Assembly (NCBI GenBank): GCA_004431415.1
Contig: QPMI01000631.1
Location: forward strand, 1 to 64,000
Direction: 5' to 3'
Length of the DNA stretch: 64,000 nucleotides
From: Cyanophora paradoxa
Taxonomy: Eukaryota > Glaucocystophyceae > Cyanophorales > Cyanophoraceae
Below, one piece after another: positions 1-11,340 of this stretch. Both the position numbers and the translations under genes were made by a program. Below the pieces are notes generated by a model. It was given only the letters and a program-made list of their open reading frames with translations, searched no databases and was not told where the DNA came from. Each line of letters begins with the position of its first letter. Position 1 is the stretch's first letter.

Positions 1-57
1 TGATGCGATATAAACGCGGTTTATAAAAATTATCTCTCATTCTAATAAAGATACAAA

Positions 58-770
58 TGCCTCCCCAAACGAAAAGATAGGGATCCCAGCTGGGGCTGTT
101 GGCTATTCAGGTGGTGGAAACAGTGGATCTATTAACACTGAACCAATGAAATTCAATGGTATGAATGAAGTCCCCTCAACCCCAAGAAGAACCCCTTAAT
201 GCTGCCTATGAGGAATCAGTCGATGACAAAGCCCCAGTTCAACTGCTGACAACTCAACATCTCACCAGAAGCCTCAAAATGAAGCTGTTGCTGAGGGTGC
301 CAGGCGAATTATTGGTGCTGCTGATGATAAAGGTTTAGGCTTGCAAGATCTTCACTGGCTCGCAAAGGTGAGGGTCTTAGTAAGGAATCGACAAGGTAAT
401 CAGTCTATGGCTGGTGAAGTCACATACAAGACTGCTCCCACTCAAAATATTCATCGAATTCCCAAGGCTCAATGGGATGAGATGACTGCTAAACTCAAAG
501 ATCTGGAAGCCAAATCAAGTGCCTTGGAGCAGTATGTTACTGAGAAGAAAGAGAGAGCCAAGCTAAAGGAGATGCTTCGAAAGGAAGTTTATAAATGGGA
601 TCACTGGTGTCCCAGATAAACAGTTTATTGCTAAGAAGAGAACCAAATCGATGAGCAAGCAGTAGATTGAAATGAAACAAAGACCCAGAAAGGAACCATT
701 GAACCTGGTGCCACCAAAGCTGAGTAGAAAGGGAGTTGCCCCCAAAAATATAGAAAGACGAGTTTGGCTT
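58..770 (+). pseudogene. Remnant of an unrecognised coiled-coil protein gene
   Basis: A candidate start at 58 (MPPQTKR) runs into a stop, and coding-like sequence then continues in changing frames. One piece (about 82-199) is Gly/Ser/Asn-rich, another (about 190-240) holds NAAYEESVDDKAP, and the longest (about 250-618) is charged and predicted coiled coil, with KLKDLEAKSSALEQYV. After a further shift near 595 a basic tail continues to about 770 and contains an in-frame stop. I count at least three frame changes. The family is unknown; a helical virion or DNA-packing protein is possible but nothing shows it. It lies upstream of the other element genes in the same orientation. Confidence 0.45.
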
Positions 771-890
771 TAATTATCTCTGTTTCTATTAGAGACATGG
801 ATATAATACGAAAGTTTTCGAGATGTTCAGTCTGCATGTGGTGAGCAATTGCCACAGTGGATCGCTGTGAGACAAGAGTGGAGTTTTGAG

Positions 891-1760
891 ATGTCAGATA
901 ATGAGGATAATGCTTCTGAAAGGCAAGAGAGAGAAGGAGATCAACAGTTTCTGTGGAGTCAATGCAAGCAGACCCACAGAGTATACATATGAGCAACAGG
1001 AGTATCCAAGGAGAAGTTCTTTACCTGGTGAAACGTTTTCTCAGCAAATATTAATGGAGGATACAATTAAGTTTGATCGAGTTTACTAGTGATGACTTTA
1101 ACTGAGGGTGCTATTAGACACATTCTAGCAAAGCAGAAACGATATAGAGAGGACCCAGCATATAGAGAGTATAAGAAACAACAAGCCCTGGCATCCTATT
1201 ATCGCAGAAAAGCCCAAAAAGAGGAGAGAGACCCAGAGGGAGACCGATTAAATATTATTGCCTACTGATAGTAGCAATGGACCCACAGGTCTATAAGATA
1301 CTTGAGAAAAAGCGTCTCAGTATGCTACTGAGGCAGCTATTAAAGTTTACAGACAGGAACTGGTGTTCGCAACAAAAAATGACTTAAGAAAAAGTAGATA
1401 GGTTGTATTGAGGAAAAATTATTTCGTATCTACTATTAAAGAGAATGCCGAATATCCGCAAGATACTCACAGATGATGAAAAAGCAGAAAGCAACTGAGA
1501 AAAGGAGCAAGATGCCAAAGAAAACGCGAAGCCTATCATAAAAAGAAGGAGGAACGATTATCCCAAGGAGCGCTACAGTTCACACACCAGAAGAACTCAA
1601 AAGATGCCCTCAGACACCAGAGGAAATACAGGGAAAAATGAAGAATATCGCGAACAGAAAAAGGCGAAAGCGCTGGAATACTACCACAAGAAAACGAACT
1701 ACCAAGACACCCAAAGAGCATAAACCGGTTGGAAGACCTCGGAAATATATCGAAGAATAA
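891..1760 (+). pseudogene. Remnant of a basic repeat protein with an AT-hook-like C-terminus
   Basis: A start at 891 gives an acidic leader (MSDNEDNASERQ) before the first frameshift. Further pieces in other frames hold a repeated basic helical unit: DPAYREYKKQQALASYYRRK near 1,155 and NEEYREQKKAKALEYYHKK near 1,645. The last piece ends KPVGRPRKYIEE and a stop at 1,758-1,760; GRPRK is the core of an AT-hook, a minor-groove binding motif for AT-rich DNA. I infer a DNA-binding, perhaps chromatin-like, protein of the element. Several frame changes between 990 and 1,700 make it a pseudogene. No known family is assigned. Confidence 0.45.
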
Positions 1761-1973
1761 ATTCTCGATCGAAACAAATTTTGTAGAAATCGATTTGATC
1801 GGAGGCAAAAAAATGACAGCTTTCTTCCCTTTTTAAAAACTGTACCTATATAATCGAGACAGTATCCCGACCCAAAACTACTTAAGGACTTGGCAAATAA
1901 TAGGTATATATAAAGACAATTCTCCTTCCGAAATTATTTTCTTCGTAAAGGTAGAAGTCCCCCAAAATCGAAA

Positions 1974-4547
1974 ATGAACAAAATCGAGAAAATCGCCACC
2001 CTGTTGAAAATGCTACATTCCTTAGTACTCTCATTGGTGATCGCAACAAGGTCACCCATGTATGATTTCTTGAAGATGCCTTGAAGCCATTGATAATAGC
2101 AAGGTTAAGACCTGGGCTGAATGCATTCAGCCTGAACAAGTCACCAGAGTTTACCTGGACCTGGATAAATTCGCTGATTTGAAGGAGAACATTGCTTGAA
2201 AACTATGCTGAGCTGAAACTGTTGTAAGAGAGATGAGAGATAAGCTATGGAAGCGATCTGGACCATTCGATTAACGATATTGCTGTTGCAGTTCGCCATA
2301 GAAGGGTTTATTTGATCAAGGAGGATGTCACCAAGTTCAAGATCTCAGCCCACTTATCATTAAATCGCTTGCATGCAAACATGAAGATATCCCAAGCTTT
2401 TCAAAGCTATGGGATTGGTGAAAAATGAGGATTATGACAGTGGAGTTTACAGCTCCACACAGAACCTTATCTGCCTCAATTGCTGCAAAGGTGAGACTCT
2501 GGATGCTCAAAATAAATCAAAGAAAGATGTTGATAAAAACGTTTGCTTTAAGAAATTCGTTGACTGTGACAAAGTGTTAATGCGAAATGAGGACTTCTTT
2601 GTATCTTTCTTCTCAGCTTCTACTAAACTTGTGATGAATCGAATATTTCTGCATTCGCAAATTATAGCCTGAGCCAAAACCAGTTAAAAAGGAGCCAAAA
2701 AGTGATAAAGTGAAGACTGAGAAGGTAGAAGCTGAAAAAGACACTGAACCGAAAATCCTGTTACTTTCGAACTGCTACAAAGTGTTATAATGGGTCTCAA
2801 TGCTGAAAGAGCCAGCGAGTATAAGACTTGGATTGATGTTGGACTGGTCATCATCAATGTTGGGGAAGACAACAAATTTACCCTAAAATGCAGGCTGAAC
2901 TCTTCCACCAATTCTCAGAACAGAGTGACAAGTATGATTATGATGAATGCCAGGAAAAGTTTACACAGCTTCGCAGAAGCAAGAAGAAGGCTGAGCCTGG
3001 CAAAGTGTTGACCTTCAAATCCTTGGTTTATTGGTTGAGCAAAGATAACAATGAGCTTTTCAAGGAACTCTTCCCCAAAAAGTATGCATTCCTACCAGAG
3101 GACACAGATGAAATCGATTACAAGACTGCAAGTATCCTCCTTTGGCTGAACATTACAATGTGCATAAGAGGTATTTCAATGCTCGCATGCATCATGTTGA
3201 AAATGTTGGTTGTGTGATGCTCTGGGATGAACAACTACTTTGCTGGATGCCCAAAGACATTGGAAAACTGTCTACAAAGCATTTCCCCCACTTGATGCAT
3301 AAGGTGATTGTGAATGAGGGGACAGATAATGAGAAAGAGAAATGGGAGCAATCATTTAGGAAATGGATTGTGGATCCAACAGCCACAAGATCAACTTACA
3401 TGGATTTCCTCCACTCCTGCTACTCTCAGTGCAAAATGCAAGTCTGTATTTAATCTCTATCCAGGAATGAAGGTCGACCATCAGCAATTCGAAAATGCTC
3501 CAGAGGATGTAACTGCTGAGATGATTAAGCCTTTCCTTGATCACTTGTTCTTAATGTCTGGTGAGGATCAAAATACCTATGAATATCTGTTGAAATGGTT
3601 TGCCCACATGCTGCAAAGCCTGGGGAACTCAATGGAGTATCCTTAATCTTCATTGGTGAACAGGGAACTGGTAAGAATGTGTTGGTTTGATACTTTCCAA
3701 AAGAAGATACTTGGAGATGCCCTGAGTTATGCAACTGGTAAGCCAAAAGAGATCTGTTTGGTCGATTTGCCCACAATAGAGAGGATAAGATCTTGATTGT
3801 TTGAATGAAGCCTCAGGCAAGGACACATTCGAAAATAATGATATGCTTAAAGATCTCATTACTTCTGATAAGATTGTTATTGAACACAAAGGGATAGATT
3901 CATACACAAAAGCAACTTTGCCAGGATTATATCACCAGCAATAACAACATTCCAGTTAAAATTGAAGCTGGAGATAGGCGATTTGTGGTTGTTGAAGTTA
4001 GTAAGAAATTCGCAAAGGATAGGTCATACTTCCTTCCACTTGTAAAATGGCTTAATGATCACTGCAATATTCGAAACATTGCCCACTATTTGAGAACCAA
4101 AGTTGAATGTGAGGATGTGAACTGGATTGCTGATAGACCCCTTACAAATAAATACTATTTAGCCAGCAGGTGTGCGCTCCAATCATCCTTATGTTCACTA
4201 AGTGGCTTGTGGATCGAGGCTTAATTTCCGAGAATAAATGCAAGTCTGGTAGCCTTGTGGAAACCTGGAAATGGTTCCAGGAGTTCATTACCAGCAATAA
4301 ATATAAAAACGATTATAATAGTCGCAGATATTATACAGAAATGCGAAGTGTTACATATATCCAAGTGAAAACTACAAATGGTAAACAATACTATCATTTC
4401 CTATTCCCACAAGTATTTGAGGAATTCAGAAAGATGAAGCTTGTAGATGATGAGACCATTGAGGAAGAAGCTAATCCAAGGATGAAACAAGAACTACCTG
4501 CTGCTGATCCTGATGCATCAGATTATGACTCTGATGTTGAAGTTTAG
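1974..4547 (+). pseudogene. Archaeo-eukaryotic primase fused to superfamily 3 (D5-like) helicase, multiply frameshifted
   Basis: The N-terminal part resembles an archaeo-eukaryotic primase: RVYLDLDKF near 2,145 fits the catalytic DxD motif and KFKISAHL near 2,335 the second motif with His. The C-terminal part is a superfamily 3 helicase: Walker A GEQGTGKN near 3,655, a Walker B/NE-type segment LNEASGKD near 3,800, and the motif C plus arginine-finger segment ITSNNN..GDRRF at 3,930-3,990. Such fusions unwind and prime DNA during replication of large DNA viruses, Polinton-like viruses and virophages. Frame changes occur near 2,170, 2,420, 2,690, 3,200, 3,430, 3,640, 3,690-3,800, 3,930 and 4,165, so no full-length enzyme can be made. 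The tail after 4,170 is open to an acidic end (DASDYDSDVEV). Confidence 0.75.
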
Positions 4548-4633
4548 GTTTACTCAAAAGTGGACTCACAGTTGACTCAAATTTATCATAAAAGACCCAA
4601 ACAGTCTTTTATTTATGGTTTATTTATCGATTA

Positions 4634-4738
4634 GGTTGACTAAGTGGGGGGAGTTGACTCATTTTTTCACAGATTCTAAAAGAGGACTCTGCCCTAAAAA
4701 GAAATAAAAAGTGCCTCAACTCCACCACTAAGTCAACC
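4634..4738. repeat. Large imperfect hairpin, copy 1 of the GTTGACTAAGTGG family
   Basis: The left arm starts GGTTGACTAAGTGGGG at 4,634. The right arm, about 4,715-4,738, ends ACTAAGTCAACC and is its near-complement; the loop is roughly 50 bases. The copy lies between the helicase remnant and the GIY-YIG gene, while two more copies lie at 10,841 and 11,231. Position between two same-strand genes would suit a transcription stop or a replication signal; neither is shown. Confidence 0.75.
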
Positions 4739-4789
4739 AAAAAATGATTTAAGAGATAGAAAAATATATTTATATGTAACTAGTAAGAA

Positions 4790-5194
4790 ATGGCTGGAAC
4801 AGATCATGATTCTGGATCGATCTATATGATTGAGAGTCAGGAAATGAACAAAGTCTACATAGGAAGAACCTCACAGCCACTTCAAAAAAGATGGAGACAA
4901 CACAAATCAGGTCAAATGCCATCTACAGCAGACCTATGCAAGGCTTCTGATGTGAAGTTCTCAGTCCTGTATTCAAGTAAGAAGGGTGGGCATGAAGACC
5001 TAATGAACAGAGAAGCATATTACATGTATCTCTTTGAACCTTGGATAGTCAATTTACAAAAACCGAAATCCCGATTTAGGATTAATAGGTTTTTGCGATT
5101 CCATTCAGAGGAAGCCAGTGATCCATTAAAACATTTTAAATTGCGTTTAGAACATCCTAAAATAAAATATCCCCTTAGAATAGGAACAAGTTAG
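4790..5194 (+). CDS. GIY-YIG family endonuclease
   Basis: The ORF is intact, 134 residues, with its own ATG at 4,790 just after an AT-rich leader. The N-terminus holds the family signature as GSIYMIESQ and KVYIGRT, followed by QKRWRQHK, which fits the conserved Arg helix of the fold; NREAYYMYLF supplies the expected Glu. GIY-YIG enzymes cut DNA and occur in homing endonucleases, repair enzymes and many Polinton-like viruses and virophages. The short length suggests a stand-alone nuclease domain with a basic tail (KPKSRFRINRFLRF) that could bind DNA. It is one of the few genes in the element with no visible break, in contrast to the helicase upstream. Confidence 0.8.
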   Translation: MAGTDHDSGSIYMIESQEMNKVYIGRTSQPLQKRWRQHKSGQMPSTADLCKASDVKFSVLYSSKKGGHEDLMNREAYYMYLFEPWIVNLQKPKSRFRINRFLRFHSEEASDPLKHFKLRLEHPKIKYPLRIGTS

Positions 5195-5237
5195 GAATAA
5201 TGCCCCGAATTACCAACAAACTCATAAGGGAGAAGAA

Positions 5238-8200
5238 ATGGGAACTCATGGGATTGCTGGGAACACTTTATGCAGCCATGAAATTACAGAGGCTGAATAT
5301 GACCGGGAAATAGATTTAATTGCAAAGGGCAGACCCACTTTAAGCAGATTAACCAGAAAAGCAAATAACCTATATGATAAAATTGAAACCTTGGATGAAT
5401 TGGATAGGCTTAGGCAAATAGAACCAGATGCAGAAGATGGAACAGCCATGAATGAATTATATCGCTGGCTCACTTACAGAGCCAGAAGGGAAGTTGTTGT
5501 AGATGTGATTGAATTCCTGGATAGAATTGCTACATCCTTCCAAATCGATTAAAGCAGGGTTTAGATCAATTCAGGGCAATCAAGGTTCGCTTGTCTTTTA
5601 TCTGCAAGTTCGTTAAAGTGAGCAATCCACAGGTTTGGATATCGAAATACATTTACAGTGATTACTTTGTATTAACCAGGTCGAGAAATATTCGAACTGA
5701 GCTGAATAAAGCAGCCCAAATGTGTCAGGAGCAGATGAATGTGGTTGATAGCTATCGCTTAGAAAGAATTGAAATACTCAGAGTGGCTATTATGAGTTAT
5801 GCTCCAACTGGTGGATGCTTTCTACAAACCCCAGAGTGGATTGCTAGGAAGAGAGCCACAGTAAATATTCGAAATATTGATGATTCCTGCTTCGAAAATG
5901 CAATTTTGGCATATATTCACAGAAAAGCGATAAACTCCCATAAGAGGAATGAGCTTTCACAATATCGCAAATGGAAATACTCAGCAATCGCTTATAATCC
6001 GCTGGCTCTCAATTTCGATAACATCCATTCCCTGTTGCCTGTGATGCTGATATTATTGATAAATTCGAGGCTCAAAATGCAGGCATTAGCATTAATATAT
6101 TTGGAATCGATGGAGAGGTTATTTATCCCTGCATCAATCAAGTAACCCAGGCAGAAAGCATAAGGTTAATCTCATGCTGATATTTGATGATGAAGGGAAT
6201 GGTCACTATATTACAATCATGTCCCTTTCAAGGCTATTGAAAGTAAACCATGAAACATACAATGATCAGAAGTTACACTACTGTGACACATGCTTATCTC
6301 GATTCAGGTCTGAGGCTAAACTCACTGCTCATGTGGACTCAAACAGATGCATTGATTGGAGACTCTCAAAGGGAATCACACCAAAACCTGAGACCACCAT
6401 AGAGTTTGGACTGAAAAACCTCAGGAAAACTGTTTGGCTTCCTGTTGTGGTTTACTGCAAGATTGAACATAGAAGCATCCCCATTGATGCATCGAAATCC
6501 AAGAGGGAAGTCTCAGCAGTCAACATTAGAATAGTCACTGGGGCAGATGTTCAGGAGTTTCGATTTGAGGGTCAGGATCCAATGGGAGGTCTGTTTGAAT
6601 GCTTGGAGTCCAAAGCAAGAGAGCTAATCGATTTCCTGTTCACCAATATTCCCATGAATGAACTCACAGATGAGCAAAAGGCTATTTACAGAGCTACCAA
6701 ACACTGTTACCTTTGCAGTGAGAGGTTCACCAAGGAAAACTTCAAATGCAGGGATCATGATCACCACACAGGTAATTACATTGCACCTGCATGCAGAAAC
6801 TGCAATCTCCATAGGAGAATCTCAAAGCAAACAAAGTAGCAGTGGTTGTTGACCAAATGGATGACTGTGGGACATTCATTTTCAGAAAAATAGCAGGCAT
6901 GGGTGATAAAAAGCGAATCGAAATCCTTTCGAAAAACTTTGATCAATACCTTTCATTGCAATGGGGTCTTTACAAGTTCATTGATGCAAGTAATTTTATG
7001 GACTTTGGGGCTGCTGATGTAGATGAGTTAATGAGCAAATTCCAGGCTTTCAGAAGGCTTTCACACTCAGTATATGGATTGGACCCAGTTCATTATGTAT
7101 CTGCACCTGGGTTATCTTGGGATGCTATGCTTAGGACCACCAAGGCAAAAATAGAGCTTATAAGTGATGTAGAGCAATACGAATTTGTTGAGAGGGGAAT
7201 CAGGGGTGGCTTTGCAACAATGCCTTGTAGGTATGCTGAGGCTGATGGTGAGAACTCCCATATAATGCTGTTTGATGCTAACAACTTGTATGGCTACTGT
7301 TTGAGTCAGCCAATTCCAGTTGGTGATTTTAGATGGGAGACCGAATTCAACCCACAAGATAACAGATCCAGTTTCCTAGAAGTTGATCTGGATTACCCAA
7401 TTAGGCTATATCTAGACCACAGTGATTTCCCCCTAATTATTAACAAGAAAATAGTAGAATATGCAGAATTATCACAATATCAAAAGAGCCTATTAGATCT
7501 CTCAGGAGAAGAGCTTGATAAAACCCCAAAGCTAACTGCAACCTTTGGTTCTGTGACAAACTATGTGATTTCTGAGCCTCTCCTACAGTATCTGTTGGAC
7601 AAAGGGGTGAAATTAAAGAAAATTCACAGGGTCCTATCATTTACTGTGGCTCCTGTAATGAAACCCTATATTGAACTGAACACTGAGATGAGAAGGAAAG
7701 CAGTGAATAAATTCGAGGCTGATTTCTATAAGCTCATGAATAATTCAATCTATGGAAAATGCATTGAATCTTGCAGAGGTAGATCTGTGGTTAAGATTGC
7801 AAACAGTGAGAAACTGTTTATGAAATATGCAGCCTCCCCATTGGTGAAATCAACCAGCCCCATAAACGAAAAAGCAGTTGCCTTTGAGTTTTACATAAAG
7901 CATGTGAAGCTAGATAAGCCAGTTGCTATTGGGGCTTATGTTCTGGATGCAGCCAAACTGCATAACTACAAGTTCTTCTATGATACTGTAAGGTCCCAAT
8001 GGACAAAAGCAAAGTTACTATTCCATGATACTGACTCCTTTTGTCTATATATCGAATCTAAGACCCTACAAAAAGATATAGAGAATATATCCTATGCATT
8101 AGACCTTGGAGGTGATTCCAGAATGACCCCAGGTAAATACAAAAATGAAATGCCTGGCTCTGCTATATTGGAGTATGTGGGTCTGAGAGCTAAAGTTTAC

Positions 8201-8440
8201 AGTTTCAGAACTGCTGAGATTGAGAGGAGTAAGCTCTCTGGGACTTCAACTGAGGAACTCCAATTTAATGATTTTAAACAGTGTTTATTTGCAGGTATCA
8301 GCAAGACTGTGACTGCAAAGCAGAAAAGAAGGGCAGATCACACAATAATAGACACTGTGAGTAGAAGGGTTGCCCTAAACTGCTTTGATGCAAAGAGATA
8401 CATCTTACCAGATGGTATTAATTCTGTTCCTTTTAATTAA
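5238..8440 (+). pseudogene. Protein-primed family B DNA polymerase (Polinton type), broken by about three frameshifts
   Basis: The catalytic part (6,842-8,440) is intact: YGLDPVHYVSAPGLSWDAM, motif A FDANNLYGYC, motif B YKLMNNSIYGK and motif C HDTDSFCLY, all with the required Asp, Lys and Tyr. Upstream, 6,174-6,839 encodes a C2H2-like finger (CDTCLSRF..H....C) and a Cys/His nuclease-like module (CYLCSERF..CRDHDHHTG..CRNCNLH) typical of Polinton polymerases. 5,591-6,145 encodes the preceding N-terminal domain (RATVNIRNIDDSCF). The ORF at 5,238-5,552 probably supplies the extreme N-terminus, because its end reads on smoothly into the next frame. Frame changes lie near 5,545, between about 6,020 and 6,175, and between about 6,815 and 6,845. 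The enzyme would copy a linear genome from a terminal protein. Alternatively, 5,238-5,552 is a separate small gene. Confidence 0.85.
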
Positions 8441-8443
8441 GAG

Positions 8444-9828
8444 ATGCCAGCAACTGGAAGAATAGTTAGGAGAACCACTGAGCAACTACAAGGTAACCTA
8501 CTGCCTATCACAGTTCCCAAGGAGGAAAAGGGAGAATCTCGAATTGTAAAAAAGTCAGAGATGAAAGAGCTTGTCCCAGTAGAGATCCCAGTTGCTATTG
8601 CAGTGAAAGAAACCAGCAAGATTGCCAAGAGATTCTATGATGTGAGAACTGGTTACAAAGGGCTTCAAGCTATGAGGGCTGAGTTACCTGATGAATCCTA
8701 TAAGCAGTTGCAAGAGTTCTATAAAAACAAGAAGTTGTTCAGATCAATGCACCTGCTATATCTAGGAAGAGAGATCCCATGGTCCCAATTAGGCAACCCC
8801 TTGATACCTATGTGATTGATTTGCTCTTTTTCCCAGCTTATAAGAAACAAAACAATGGCTATGATACCTTTATGACTGCAATGGAATCTACACTGAGAAC
8901 TGGGTATATCATACCTATAAGGGATAAATCAGCTCTCACTACATTAGCTGCATTTAAACAGCTTGAAATGAGAGTGGCAAGACCCATAGTAAAAGTTCAA
9001 TCAGATGCTGGGAGTGAATTCCAAAATCGAATATTCCAGGAGTATTTATCTAGTAAATTCATAGAACACCAAGTGAGTGGAACTGCAGACCACAGAAGCC
9101 AAGGTCGAATTGAAGCCTTTAACAAGCAGATTAAGAGACTGATCACAAACTACTGCATAGCTAATAACACAGCTAGATTCTTTGATGTGTTAGGTGATAT
9201 TGAGTATAATTACAATAATACAGTCCACTCAGCTACTAAGATGAAACCAGGCGAAACTACAGAGGAGCATTATAGGTATATAGTGGGATTAGAAGATGAA
9301 AGATTCAAGAAATCAATAGCTTACCTTGATACCATGCAGCCTGGCATGTTTGTTAGAGTGAAAGTTGAGAAGAACCCCTTTGCTAAACAGGGTAACAATT
9401 GGTCTAGGATGGTTTACACTGTTGATAGTAGGGAAGGCTTTAAGTTTAAGCTAAGGAGTCCCACTGGTGAGATCATAGAAAACAGGTTTGCTTTCCATGA
9501 GCTGTTGCCTGTGAATGCAGTTGAATATCTAGAAACCCCTACAGTGGATGCCTTGGAGCAAGCTAAAGAGGAAGCCAGGGCTGATGCTGCTATAAGGAGA
9601 GAAGGCATAGAAGCTGCTAATGAAGTCCCAGATAAGCCTTTGATAGAGGCTAGAAAGGAGAAGGCTGGGAAAGTTAACAGGGAACTCAAAAAGCTCACCA
9701 TAGCAGGGACACAGAAACTTTCAGAAGTGAATAGCCAGAGATGGTATAATGACTTTCAGACTACTAAGGAGTCATATACAGCTCCTAAACCTCAAAGAAC
9801 ACTAAGAGAAAGGACCAAAACTAGCTAG
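8444..9828 (+). pseudogene. Retroviral-type (rve, DDE) integrase in two overlapping frames
   Basis: 8,444-8,815 encodes the N-terminal part (TGYKGLQAMRAEL..YKQLQEFYKNKKLF). 8,779-9,828, in a different frame, encodes the catalytic core and tail. The DDE triad is visible as TYVIDLLFF, VQSDAGSEF and GRIEAFNKQIKR. A C-terminal SH3-like domain follows (WSRMVYTVDSREGFKFKLR), then a basic, charged tail. Polinton and some virophage-like elements use this enzyme to insert into host chromosomes. It begins three bases after the polymerase stop, so the two probably share a transcript. The two frames overlap by 37 bases, and the first ends just as the catalytic core starts; this is either one inactivating frameshift or, less likely, programmed frameshifting. 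All three catalytic acids survive. Confidence 0.85.
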
Positions 9829-10049
9829 TTTGCTAGGCAAAAACTCGTTTTTTCCAAATATATGTATGACTGATATACATATATGCATATGATATACACA
9901 TAGTCTTGTAGATCTTATCAAGCGCTTCACAGCGATATGCAGAACGTTGCGTTTTGATGATCTGGTGATGAGATATAACAGTTTGAAGATGCAAAAGTCA
10001 CTTGCCATAGTAGACTTGGTGAAAGACTAGCCCAGGAGTCGACTCGACG

Positions 10050-10125
10050 GTAAGCCGTTTTTGGCTCAGAGAATAGAGCGCTTGATTTCTGACTCCAACC
10101 TACGCGGTTCAAATCCGCTCGGGAA
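10050..10125 (+). other. tRNA-like remnant
   Basis: The stretch has a D-arm-like stem (GCTC / GAGC around an 8-base loop) and a T-arm-like stem (GCGG-TTCAAAT-CCGC), spaced as in a tRNA. The anticodon arm between them pairs only weakly, and nothing upstream pairs with the CGGGAACC-like 3' acceptor strand. A working tRNA is therefore unlikely. It could be a decayed viral or captured host tRNA. Confidence 0.35.
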
Positions 10126-10129
10126 CCTT

Positions 10130-10716
10130 TACTTCGTTCGCCGTGAAACTTGAAAAGTAAAAAAAAACGCGGTTTTTTCTAGATTAATGCTGTACCCGTC
10201 TAGAAAATCAATATTCACGTTTGCTACGATATCTCAACACCAACTTATCAAATCGATGCGCTTAAAACGTCATAAAATCGAGCATTTCAAGGCGGTCACA
10301 GCGCTTATGAGCCATATCGGAATTTCACTAACTGTAACTCCAAATCGCGATGAAACCGATTTTGAATTTTGATTTTAAATTCGATTAAAATCCATTAAAC
10401 GTGAGTTTTTAATATAGATCACTAGGAAGTTATCAAATCGATGCACTGACGGTCGAATATAATCCCATATATCATACATAACAATAACTTGCAATCACAT
10501 ATACGAATCGCAATGTGTATAGATCGCTATTACGATTAAAGCGAGTTTTGAAAATTCAAAACTAATTCGATTAAATTCGATTATAACGAAAGAGTTAAAG
10601 ATCTACATCAAATACTTATCAACTCAATCACCTGATAACATCGAATAATCAACCCAAATCTACTTTAGAGATAATCGTGATTACATATGTGAAATCATCA
10701 ATCTAACACTGCATTT
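10130..10716. other. AT-rich non-coding stretch
   Basis: Rich in TTCGATT/AATCGAA-like words. I see no ORF of interest, no start-codon context and no family motif. Confidence 0.6.
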
Positions 10717-10840
10717 AGTAAGCATCTCCCCTTGATTCCCCCTATTATATTATATTTATATTTAAGTGGACTCAAGGTTGACTCATATTAATCGTAAAAG
10801 TAGTAAAAGTATATGGATTTTGTTACGAATTCAATGCAAG

Positions 10841-10950
10841 GGTTGACTAAGTGGGTTGAGTTGACTCAAATTTCACAGGAAATATTTGGGACCTAAAGTT
10901 TTCTAAAAAGGATTTGAAAAAATGTGTCAACTCCCCCCACTTAGTCAACC
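10841..10950. repeat. Large imperfect hairpin, copy 2
   Basis: The left arm at 10,841-10,868 begins GGTTGACTAAGTGGG and continues GTTGACTCA. The right arm at 10,924-10,950 is TGTCAACTCC..CACTTAGTCAACC, its near-complement. The loop is about 55 bases. Confidence 0.85.
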
Positions 10951-11230
10951 CTGACCATAAACAGTAAGGATTTGAGCTAACAAGTATCACAAAGTGAACA
11001 TTTTGAGTCCACTTAGAAGATCCACCTAACAATTTAGAGTCAAATTTACTTGGGAATTCGATTTGTATGAAAAAGTGAGTCCACCCTGACCATATTCAAT
11101 AAGCATTCCTCTTAATCCCCTTGTTTATATTTACATTGATTAATATTTAATACTAAGTGGACTCATGGTTGATTCATATTAATCGTAAAAGGAGTAAATG
11201 TATATAAAAATGTGACCATTTCAATGCTAA

Positions 11231-11340
11231 GGTTGACTAAGTGGGTTGAGTTGACTCAAATTTCAGAGGAAATTTTGAGATCCAAAGAATATTCTATAAA
11301 AGATTTTGAAAAATGTGTCAACTCCCCCACTTAGTCAACC
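11231..11340. repeat. Large imperfect hairpin, copy 3
   Basis: Same design as the copy at 10,841, with arms at 11,231-11,258 and about 11,315-11,340. It differs mainly in the loop, which is what one expects if pairing of the arms is what is conserved. Confidence 0.85.

Noticed and set aside
563-996. Minus-strand frames in the left part of the element
   Set aside because: They are antisense to the coiled-coil remnant, whose plus-strand frames give coherent charged helices.
10050-10125. A functional tRNA gene
   Set aside because: Acceptor stem does not pair and the anticodon stem is weak; kept only as a tRNA-like remnant.
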